A stretch of DNA of 11,277 nt from Gammaproteobacteria bacterium (GTDB lineage: Bacteria; Pseudomonadota; Gammaproteobacteria; UWMA-0217): positions 1-11,277 of the forward strand of contig JALVPS010000355.1 in the NCBI GenBank assembly GCA_027031685.1, in the 5' to 3' direction. Below, piece by piece: positions 5,910 to 11,277 of the stretch. The notes below the pieces were generated by a model. The model had not been told where the DNA came from and made no database searches. It saw nothing but the letters and a program-made list of their open reading frames with translations. Position 1 is the stretch's first letter; each line of letters starts with the position of its first letter. A program made the position numbers and the translations under genes.

Positions 5910-7121
5910 TCAGCCCACTCGCTCGATGCCGTGTTCCACCTCCACCGGCCCGGTGAGGATGCGGTGCACGGGACAGCGCCTGGCGATGGCGCCGATGCGC
6001 TTGAGCTGGGCGTCGTCCACGGCGCCGCGCAGCTGCACCTGCACGCGTAGGCGGGTGGGCTCGTCGCGCCCGCCGGGCAGCTGGCGCAGGCGGACGGCGA
6101 TCTCGTCCACCGGGAAGCCCTTGTGGCGCACGTACATGCGCAGGGTGATGCTGATGCAGCTGCCGAGGGCGGCCAGCAGGTATTCCGTGGGCTTGGGCCC
6201 GCCGTCCTGGCCGCCCACGTCGAGGGGCTCGTCGGCGTAGAAGCGGTGGCCGCGCACGCGGATCTCGTTCAGGTACTCGCCGCCCACCTCGCGCACCAGC
6301 ACCTCCTCGTCGTCGTCCGGCGCCGGGCTCGCCGGCGCGGGCGCCGGCACGTAGCGCCCGGCCCAGGCGGTGAGCAGGCCGGCCACGTACTCGGCGTCGC
6401 GCGGGTCGCTCAGCATGTGGTCGGCGGTGTCCAACGACACGAAGCTCTTGGGGTGGCGGGCGTGCTCGTAGATGCAGCGCGCCTGGTCGATGCCCACCAC
6501 GCGGTCCCGGGGCGAGTGCAGGATCAGCAGCGGCCGGCGCAGGGCGGCGATGCGCCCCGCCAGGTCCTGCCGGCGCAGGTCCTCCACCAGCTGGCGCTTG
6601 ATGCGGAAGGGCCGCCCGCCGATGTCCACCGTGGCCTCGCCGCGCGCCTCGATCTCGTCCAGGGCCGGGGCGAACAGACGCAGCACGTGTTGCGGATCGC
6701 AGGGGGCGCCGATGGTGACCACCGCGCGCACTTCCGGCAGGTCGCCGGCCACGCCCAGCACCGCCGCCCCGCCCAGGCTGTGGCCGATGAGAATGGCCGG
6801 CGCGCTGTGGTGGGCGCGCAGGTATTCGGCGGCGGCGCGCAGGTCGTCCACGTTGCTGGTGAAGTTGGTGTTGGCGAAATCACCCTCGCTGTTGCCCAGG
6901 CCGGTGAAGTCGAAGCGCAGCACGCCGAAGCCATGCCCGGCCAGGGCGCGGCTGATGCGCGTGGCGGCCCCCACCTGCTTGGAGCAGGTGAAGCAGTGGG
7001 CGAACAGCACCCAGGCCCGCGGCGGCGTGACCGGGTACTCGGCCAGCGCGGCCAGCGACTCGCCGCGGGGGTTGGGGAAGGTGAACTTTTCGCGCCGGAT
7101 GCGGCTGACGGGTGACGGCAT
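5910..7121 (-). CDS. Bifunctional alpha/beta hydrolase-OsmC family fusion
   Basis: This 403-residue protein joins two domains. Residues 1-255 form an alpha/beta hydrolase with the nucleophile elbow GHSLGG (113-118, Ser115), acid Asp206 in HSPRDRVVG, and His235 in DTADHML: a complete serine-hydrolase triad. A Pro/Ala/Asp linker (about 259-272) leads to an OsmC/Ohr-like domain (273-403). Its cysteines are Cys322 (LGSCISITLRMY) and Cys383 (ARRCPVH), the pair that reduces organic hydroperoxides in OsmC/Ohr proteins. Fusions of this type are known as a family in proteobacteria, but the substrate is not established; detoxifying a peroxidised or esterified lipid is an inference. I chose the ATG at 7121 because GAGGAG stands 7 bases upstream and the hydrolase fold starts at once; the ATG at 7211 adds 30 unconserved-looking residues. 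A redoxin gene follows in the same direction, which fits a thiol-stress role. Confidence 0.92.
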   Translation of the reverse strand: MPSPVSRIRREKFTFPNPRGESLAALAEYPVTPPRAWVLFAHCFTCSKQVGAATRISRALAGHGFGVLRFDFTGLGNSEGDFANTNFTSNVDDLRAAAEYLRAHHSAPAILIGHSLGGAAVLGVAGDLPEVRAVVTIGAPCDPQHVLRLFAPALDEIEARGEATVDIGGRPFRIKRQLVEDLRRQDLAGRIAALRRPLLILHSPRDRVVGIDQARCIYEHARHPKSFVSLDTADHMLSDPRDAEYVAGLLTAWAGRYVPAPAPASPAPDDDEEVLVREVGGEYLNEIRVRGHRFYADEPLDVGGQDGGPKPTEYLLAALGSCISITLRMYVRHKGFPVDEIAVRLRQLPGGRDEPTRLRVQVQLRGAVDDAQLKRIGAIARRCPVHRILTGPVEVEHGIERVG

Positions 7122-7260
7122 GGTGCGCTCCTCGCTGCGATCTCTCCCCATGGTACTGACGCCGCGCGGCACTGGATACAGTCCCCGCCCCTCGGGCCCG
7201 CGGAGCGGCATACCACCCGCCGCGCCGGCCGCCTTTCCCGGGCCGGGGCCAAAGGCAGGC

Positions 7261-7266
7261 TATAAT
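7261..7266 (+). promoter_or_regulatory. Candidate -10 of rlmI
   Basis: A perfect TATAAT hexamer (7261-7266) sits 27 bases before the rlmI start, in DNA otherwise nearly free of A/T. The spaced -35 position (about 7238-7243, CCGGGC) does not match the consensus. The predicted leader is about 20 bases and has no clear Shine-Dalgarno sequence. The 172-bp gap to the divergent hydrolase-OsmC gene should also hold that gene's promoter, but I see no convincing one. Confidence 0.5.
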
Positions 7267-7293
7267 CGCGCCCTCCCCGCCGCGGACCCCGCC

Positions 7294-8499
7294 ATGACCG
7301 AGACCCTCTACAAGCCCCTGGTGCTGCGCAAGAACGAGGACCGCCGCCTGCGGCAGGGGCATCTGTGGGTGTTCAGCAACGAGGTGGACACCGCCCGCTC
7401 GCCGCTCAAGGCCTTCGCGCCCGGCGAGGCGGTGGAGATCCGCGACCACCGCGGCAAGCCGCTCGGCACCGGCTACGTCAACCCCAACTCGCTCATCAGT
7501 GCCCGCCTGGTGAGCCGCGACCCGCGCCACCCCTTCGACGCCTCGCTCATCGTGCACCGCCTCAAGGTGGCGCTGGCCCTGCGCGAGCGGCGCTACCGCC
7601 ACCCCTACTACCGGCTGGTGTACGGCGAGAGCGACGGCCTGCCCGGCCTGGTGGTGGACCGCTACGGCCCCGTGCTGGTGGCGCAGATCACCACCGCCGG
7701 CATGGAGGCGCGCCGCGACGACATCCTGCGCGCCCTGGACAAGGTGCTGCGCCCCAGCGGCGTGCTGTGGCGCAACGACGCCCCCGTGCGCGAGCTGGAG
7801 GGCCTGCCGCTGTATGTGGAGACGGCCCTGGGCGAGGTGCCGGACACCGTGCTGCTGCGCGAGGGCGAGGCCGAGTTCGAGGTGCCCCTGGCCGGCGGGC
7901 AGAAGACCGGCTGGTTCTACGACCAGGCCGACAACCGCCGCGAGCTGCCGCGCCTGGTGGCCGGCGCGCGCGTGCTGGACCTGTTCAGCTACGTGGGCGG
8001 CTGGGGCATCCAGGCCGCCTTGGCCGGCGCCAGGGAGGTGTGGTGCCTGGACGGCTCCGCCGACGCCGTGGACCTGGCGGCGCGCAACGCCGAACTGAAC
8101 GGCGTGGCCGACCGCGTGCGGACCAGCCAGGGCGACGCCTTCGAGGCCCTCAAGGCCCTGCGCGAGGCCAACGAGCGCTTCGACGTGGTCATCGTCGACC
8201 CGCCCGCCTTCATCAAGCGCCGCAAGGACCTCAAGAAGGGCGAGGAGGCCTACCGCCGCCTCAACCAGCTGGCCATGGCCCTCATCCCGCGCGACGGCTT
8301 CCTCGTCAGCTGCAGCTGCTCCTACCACATGAGCGGCGAGCGCTTCCCGCGCCTGCTGCACCAGGCCGCCCGCCACGTGGACCGCAGCCTGCAGGTGCTG
8401 CGCCTGGGCGGCCAGTCCGCCGACCACCCCATCCACCCCGCCATCCCCGAGACCCACTACCTCAAGGCCGTCTTCGCCCGCGTGGTGTGGGGGCTGTGA
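7294..8499 (+). CDS. rlmI: 23S rRNA (cytosine-C5)-methyltransferase RlmI
   Basis: RlmI uses S-adenosylmethionine to methylate a cytosine (C1962 in E. coli numbering) of 23S rRNA. The 401 residues compare with about 396 in E. coli. An N-terminal PUA domain (about 8-80: LRKNEDRRLRQGHLWVFSNE, then GEAVEIRDHRGKPLGTGYVNP) precedes a central domain with YGESDGLPGLVVDRYG (110-125). The Rossmann methyltransferase domain starts near 205, with GWFYDQADNR, motif I VLDLFSYVGGWG (227-238), motif IV VDPPAF (301-306) and the cysteine motif SCSCSYHMS (339-347) that supplies the catalytic cysteine. The ATG at 7294 is chosen because it gives the family N-terminus; the frame is open upstream but carries no similarity there. 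The HEPN gene begins 16 bases after the stop. Confidence 0.95.
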   Translation: MTETLYKPLVLRKNEDRRLRQGHLWVFSNEVDTARSPLKAFAPGEAVEIRDHRGKPLGTGYVNPNSLISARLVSRDPRHPFDASLIVHRLKVALALRERRYRHPYYRLVYGESDGLPGLVVDRYGPVLVAQITTAGMEARRDDILRALDKVLRPSGVLWRNDAPVRELEGLPLYVETALGEVPDTVLLREGEAEFEVPLAGGQKTGWFYDQADNRRELPRLVAGARVLDLFSYVGGWGIQAALAGAREVWCLDGSADAVDLAARNAELNGVADRVRTSQGDAFEALKALREANERFDVVIVDPPAFIKRRKDLKKGEEAYRRLNQLAMALIPRDGFLVSCSCSYHMSGERFPRLLHQAARHVDRSLQVLRLGGQSADHPIHPAIPETHYLKAVFARVVWGL

Positions 8500-8515
8500 G
8501 GCGGCCATATGTATT

Positions 8516-8917
8516 ATGCAGGCCATGAATGACCGGCTGGACCGTCGCATCGACCTCTTTCTGCAGCTCCTCGGGCGCCTGGCCGACGCCTGCGCCCAGC
8601 CGGAGGACGAGTTCGTGCGCGACGCGGTCATCCAGCGCTTCGAGTTCACCTTCGAGCTGGCCTGGAAGCTGCTCAAGGACAAACTGGCCGCCGAGGGCGT
8701 GGAGGTGGCCACCCCGCGCCAGAGCCTGCAGGCGGGCGTGGCGGCCCGGCTCATCGACGACGCCAACCTGTGGACCGAGTTGCTGCGCATGCGCAACCTC
8801 ACCAGCCACACCTACGACGAAAAGCTGGCCCGCCGGGTGTACCGCTTCGTGTGCGCCGACGGGCTGGCCGCCCTGCAGGCCCTGGGGACACGCGCCGGCG
8901 GGTGGCGCGGGACATGA
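8516..8917 (+). CDS. HEPN protein of the HI0074 (nucleotidyltransferase substrate-binding) family
   Basis: This 133-residue, mostly helical protein matches the HI0074-type partner of MNT nucleotidyltransferases. Diagnostic segments are VIQRFEFTFELAWKLLKD (about 38-55) and RMRNLTSHTYDE (about 91-102). The latter contains the HEPN motif RX4HXY (Arg93, His98, Tyr100), the RNase-type catalytic signature of HepT toxins. Whether HI0074 proteins cut RNA is not settled; the older view is that they bind the nucleotidyltransferase substrate. The start is uncertain: ATG at 8516 and ATG at 8525 are both possible, and neither has a good Shine-Dalgarno. A TATTAT at 8512-8517 could act as a -10 that yields a leaderless message from 8525. 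The gene follows rlmI by 16 bases and overlaps the MNT gene by 4 bases (ATGA at 8914-8917). Confidence 0.88.
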   Translation: MQAMNDRLDRRIDLFLQLLGRLADACAQPEDEFVRDAVIQRFEFTFELAWKLLKDKLAAEGVEVATPRQSLQAGVAARLIDDANLWTELLRMRNLTSHTYDEKLARRVYRFVCADGLAALQALGTRAGGWRGT

Positions 8918-9225
8918 CCGACGCCGGCCGCTTCGGGCTGTCCGAGGCGCTGCTCGCGGACCTGCGCGAGACCTTCGCCCGCTTCCCGGAGGTGCAAGAG
9001 GTGTGGCTGTACGGCTCGCGGGCGCGCGGCGATTTCGGCCCCGGCTCGGACATCGACCTGGCCATTGTGGCCCCGGGCATGTCACGCGAGCGCTTCGCGG
9101 CCCTGTACGGGGCGCTGCTGGACCTGCCCTGCGCCTTCCCCATGGACATCCTGCGCTGGGAGGAGCTGGAAGACGCGGACCTGCGCGCGCGCATCCTTGC
9201 CCAGCGGCGCCGGCTCTATCCGTAA
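8914..9225 (+). CDS. Minimal nucleotidyltransferase (MNT, HI0073/MntA-like)
   Basis: This 103-residue protein is a minimal DNA polymerase-beta-type nucleotidyltransferase. It contains GSRARGDFGPGSDID (34-48), an exact GSX10DXD motif with Gly34, Ser35, Asp46 and Asp48, and a third candidate metal-binding acid at Asp78 (FPMDILRW). In characterised HEPN-MNT pairs the MNT protein (MntA) is the antitoxin and inactivates the HEPN toxin by adding AMP to the tyrosine of RX4HXY; here that residue would be Tyr100 of the upstream protein. The function is transferred by analogy, because this pair is of the HI0073/HI0074 branch. The start at 8914 is fixed by its ATGA overlap with the HEPN stop; longer upstream frames do not belong to the family. 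Translation is probably coupled to the HEPN gene. Confidence 0.88.
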   Translation: MTDAGRFGLSEALLADLRETFARFPEVQEVWLYGSRARGDFGPGSDIDLAIVAPGMSRERFAALYGALLDLPCAFPMDILRWEELEDADLRARILAQRRRLYP

Positions 9226-9237
9226 AAACCCGTAAAA
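9221..9237 (+). repeat. Short direct repeat CGTAAAA with possible -10 before lgt
   Basis: CGTAAAA occurs at 9221-9227 and 9231-9237, one helical turn (10 bases) apart and overlapping the end of the MNT gene. The second copy forms TAAAAT (9233-9238), a possible -10 for lgt about 40 bases before its start. There is no matching -35. It may be only a short A-rich stretch after a stop codon. Confidence 0.25.
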
Positions 9238-9278
9238 TACTGTGACTACTCCCGGCTTCCCGACCTGAGACAGGCACC

Positions 9279-10082
9279 ATGATCCAATACCCCCACATCG
9301 ACCCCGTCGCGGTGCGCCTCGGGCCACTGCAGATCCACTGGTACGGCATCATGTACCTACTCGGCTTCCTGGCCTTCTGGTGGCTGGGGCGGCTTCGCGC
9401 CCGCCGGCCGGACCACCCCATCACCCCGGAGCAGGTGGGCGATCTGCTGTTCTACGGCGCGCTGGGCGTGATCCTGGGCGGGCGCATCGGCTATTTCCTG
9501 TTCTACAGCGGCGACCACCTGCTGACCGACCCGCTGTCCATCCTGCGCGTATGGGAGGGGGGCATGAGCTTCCACGGCGGTCTGCTGGGCGTGCTCATCG
9601 CCATCTTCTGGTACGCCCACCGCAAGCTGCACACCGGCTTTTTCAACCTGGCCGACTTCGTGGCGCCCATGGTGCCCATCGGCCTGGGGCTGGGCCGCAT
9701 CGGCAACTTCATCAACGGCGAGCTGTGGGGCAAGCCCACCGACCTGCCCTGGGGCATGGTCTTTCCCGGCGCCGGCAGCGTGCCGCGCCACCCCTCGCAG
9801 CTGTACGAGGCCTTTCTGGAGGGGCTGGTGCTCTTCCTCATCCTGTGGACCTTTTCCAGCCGGCCGCGGCCGGTGGGGGCGGTGTCCGGCCTGTTCCTGG
9901 TGGGCTACGGCTGCCTCCGCTTCCTCATCGAGTTCGTGCGCCTGCCCGACCCGCAGCTGGGCTACCTGGCCTTCGGCTGGCTGACCATGGGGCAGGTGCT
10001 GAGCCTGCCCATGATCGCCGCCGGCCTGGGCCTGCTGTGGTGGGCCTATCACCGCGCCGCGCCAGCCAGCGCCGGAAGCTGA
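9279..10082 (+). CDS. lgt: Prolipoprotein diacylglyceryl transferase
   Basis: Lgt moves a diacylglyceryl group from phosphatidylglycerol to the lipobox cysteine of prolipoproteins, the first step of lipoprotein maturation in the inner membrane. The 267 residues contain about seven hydrophobic segments. The family hallmarks are all visible: HWYGIMYLLGF (20-30), GGRIGYFLFY (67-76), MSFHGGLLG (96-104, with His99 matching the essential His103 of E. coli), the Lgt signature GRIGNFINGELWG (139-151, Arg140 matching Arg143) and RHPSQLYEA (170-178). It is somewhat shorter than the E. coli enzyme (291). Only a weak AGACAGG precedes the ATG. thyA starts 16 bases after its stop, the lgt-thyA order common in gammaproteobacteria. 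Confidence 0.96.
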   Translation: MIQYPHIDPVAVRLGPLQIHWYGIMYLLGFLAFWWLGRLRARRPDHPITPEQVGDLLFYGALGVILGGRIGYFLFYSGDHLLTDPLSILRVWEGGMSFHGGLLGVLIAIFWYAHRKLHTGFFNLADFVAPMVPIGLGLGRIGNFINGELWGKPTDLPWGMVFPGAGSVPRHPSQLYEAFLEGLVLFLILWTFSSRPRPVGAVSGLFLVGYGCLRFLIEFVRLPDPQLGYLAFGWLTMGQVLSLPMIAAGLGLLWWAYHRAAPASAGS

Positions 10083-10098
10083 CGCCAGGAGCTGAACC

Positions 10099-10893
10099 AT
10101 GCGGCAGTACCTCGACCTCATGCGCCGCGTGCGCGAACAGGGCGTGCGCAAGGACGACCGCACCGGCACTGGCACGCTGTCGGTGTTCGGCCACCAGATG
10201 CGCTTCGACCTCAGCCAGGGCTTCCCGCTGGTGACCACCAAGAAGCTGCACCTGCGCTCCATCATCGTCGAGCTGCTGTGGTTCCTGCGCGGCGACACCA
10301 ACCTGCGCTACCTGCACGAGCACGGCGTGACCATCTGGGACGAGTGGGCCGACGACAACGGCGACCTGGGCCCCATCTACGGCTACCAGTGGCGCTCCTG
10401 GCCGGACTACGACGGCGGCCACATCGACCAGATCCGCCAGGTCATCGCGCAGCTGCGCCACGACCCGGACTCGCGCCGCATCCTGGTGTCCGCCTGGAAC
10501 GTGGCGCAGATCGACCAGATGGCCCTGCCGCCCTGCCACTGCCTGTTCCAGTTCTACGTGGCCGAGGGGCGCCTGTCCTGCCAGCTCTACCAGCGCAGCG
10601 CCGACATCTTCCTGGGCGTGCCCTTCAACATCGCCTCCTATGCCCTGCTCACCCGCATGCTGGCGCAGGTCACCGGGCTGGCGCCGGGCGAGTTCATCCA
10701 CACCCTGGGCGACGCCCACCTGTACCTCAACCACCTGGCGCAGGCCGACCTGCAGCTGTCGCGCCAGCCCTACCCGCTGCCCGAGATGCGCCTCAACCCG
10801 GAGGTGACCGACCTGTTCGACTTCCGCCTGGAGGACTTCGAGCTGGTCGGCTACCAGTGCCACCCGCACATCAAGGCCCCGGTCGCCGTGTGA
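10099..10893 (+). CDS. thyA: Thymidylate synthase
   Basis: ThyA converts dUMP to dTMP using 5,10-methylene-tetrahydrofolate and releases dihydrofolate. The protein has 264 residues, the same as E. coli ThyA, and the key positions fall at identical numbers: Arg21 (DDRTGTGTLSVFG), the catalytic Cys146 in ALPPCHCLFQFYV, Arg166, Asp169 and Asn177 (QRSADIFLGVPFNIASYALL). The C-terminus ends in HIKAPVAV, the flap that closes over the active site. AGGAG lies 7 bases before the ATG. The last codon and stop overlap the GTG start of folA, so the two cofactor-linked enzymes are probably translated together. It is cytosolic, and I see no irregularity. Confidence 0.98.
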   Translation: MRQYLDLMRRVREQGVRKDDRTGTGTLSVFGHQMRFDLSQGFPLVTTKKLHLRSIIVELLWFLRGDTNLRYLHEHGVTIWDEWADDNGDLGPIYGYQWRSWPDYDGGHIDQIRQVIAQLRHDPDSRRILVSAWNVAQIDQMALPPCHCLFQFYVAEGRLSCQLYQRSADIFLGVPFNIASYALLTRMLAQVTGLAPGEFIHTLGDAHLYLNHLAQADLQLSRQPYPLPEMRLNPEVTDLFDFRLEDFELVGYQCHPHIKAPVAV

Positions 10894-11277
10894 GCACCGT
10901 CAGCCTCATCGCCGCCTGCGACCGCCACGGCCTCATCGGCCGCGCCGGCGACCTGCCCTGGCGCCTGCCCGCCGATCTGGCCCACTTCAAGCGCCTCACC
11001 CTGGGCAAGCCGGTGATCATGGGGCGGCGCACCTGGGCCTCCCTGGGCCGGCCCCTGCCCGGCCGGCGCAACATCGTCGTCACCCGCCAGCCCGGCTACG
11101 CCGCGCCCGGCGCCGAGCTGGCCGCCAGCCCCGCCGCCGCCCTCGCCCTGGCGGCCGATGCCGCCGAGGTCATGGTCATCGGCGGCGCCCAGCTCTACGC
11201 CGCCTGCGCCAGCCGTGCCGACCGCCTCTACCTGACCCGGGTGGAGGGCGAGTTCACGGGCGACACCTGGTTCCCCT
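10890..11277 (+). CDS. folA: Dihydrofolate reductase, 5' part (cut by the window edge)
   Basis: FolA reduces dihydrofolate to tetrahydrofolate with NADPH and so regenerates the cofactor spent by ThyA. The frame opens at a GTG at 10890 that shares GTGA (10890-10893) with the thyA stop, and 129 codons are present before the window ends. It reads STVSLIAACDRHGLIGRAGD, then LPWRLPADLAHFKRLT (Asp29 matches the catalytic Asp27 of E. coli), GKPVIMGRRTW (39-49), LGRPLPGRRNIVV, VMVIGGAQLY (94-103, the NADPH-binding Gly pair) and GDTWFP at the edge. No ATG occurs until codon 44, well inside the fold, so GTG is the only sensible start. A full protein would have about 160-170 residues. AAGG about 12 bases upstream may help, but coupling to thyA is likely the main route of initiation. 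Confidence 0.95.
   Translation, partial: MSTVSLIAACDRHGLIGRAGDLPWRLPADLAHFKRLTLGKPVIMGRRTWASLGRPLPGRRNIVVTRQPGYAAPGAELAASPAAALALAADAAEVMVIGGAQLYAACASRADRLYLTRVEGEFTGDTWFP

Noticed and set aside
7170..7181. ACTGGATACAGT as a LexA box
   Set aside because: The CTG and CAG half-sites are much too close; a gammaproteobacterial LexA site needs CTG-N10-CAG.
6880..8811. Long minus-strand frame opposite rlmI and the HEPN gene
   Set aside because: The plus-strand genes carry clear family motifs. This frame has low-complexity His/Ala/Val composition and spans two real genes.
1..11277. CRISPR arrays, tRNA or rRNA genes, insertion sequences
   Set aside because: No regularly spaced repeats, cloverleaf-like sequence, ribosomal RNA sequence or transposase motifs were seen on either strand.

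Overview
This window looks like chromosome of a high-GC gammaproteobacterium. The third codon positions are strongly G/C, and the right half carries the order rlmI ... lgt-thyA-folA, with gammaproteobacterial-type proteins (ThyA is 264 residues with the E. coli catalytic numbering intact). I would lean towards an environmental Chromatiales/Ectothiorhodospiraceae-like lineage, but that is a weak inference from composition alone.

Left end (1-589): no intact gene. It holds a short palindrome of a widely dispersed repeat type (125-152) and a decayed hicB-like antitoxin gene. The hicB remnant (297-498) is broken by what looks like one extra A, and an 11-codon stub follows at the position expected for hicA. 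An extended -10 element lies 8 bases before the next start codon.

590-3634 (+): a 1014-residue MscK/MscM-type mechanosensitive channel with a signal peptide, a periplasmic coiled coil, about 11 membrane helices and a C-terminal MscS domain. It runs tail to tail, with an 8-base overlap, into a minus-strand block.

Minus-strand block (7121 down to 3627), in transcription order: an alpha/beta-hydrolase-OsmC fusion; a cytosolic thioredoxin-fold protein with a CNHC motif, followed by a perfect 18-bp terminator-like hairpin; a 361-bp gap; then an ECF sigma factor overlapping its RskA-type membrane anti-sigma factor. The gap contains two successive hairpins that resemble the 3' end (domains V and VI) of a bacterial group II intron. 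The first two genes suggest peroxide or thiol stress handling. Whether the sigma factor controls them cannot be read from the sequence.

Plus-strand block (7294-11277): rlmI (23S rRNA m5C methyltransferase); a two-gene HEPN/MNT cassette of the HI0074/HI0073 type joined by an ATGA overlap, a probable toxin-antitoxin or nucleotidyl-transfer pair; lgt (lipoprotein maturation); thyA; and folA, which starts at a GTG overlapping the thyA stop and runs off the right edge. ThyA consumes methylene-tetrahydrofolate and releases dihydrofolate, which FolA recycles, so the overlap makes metabolic sense.

No wholly new system stands out. The items most worth a second look are the HEPN/MNT pair, the intron-like hairpins and the hicB wreck.
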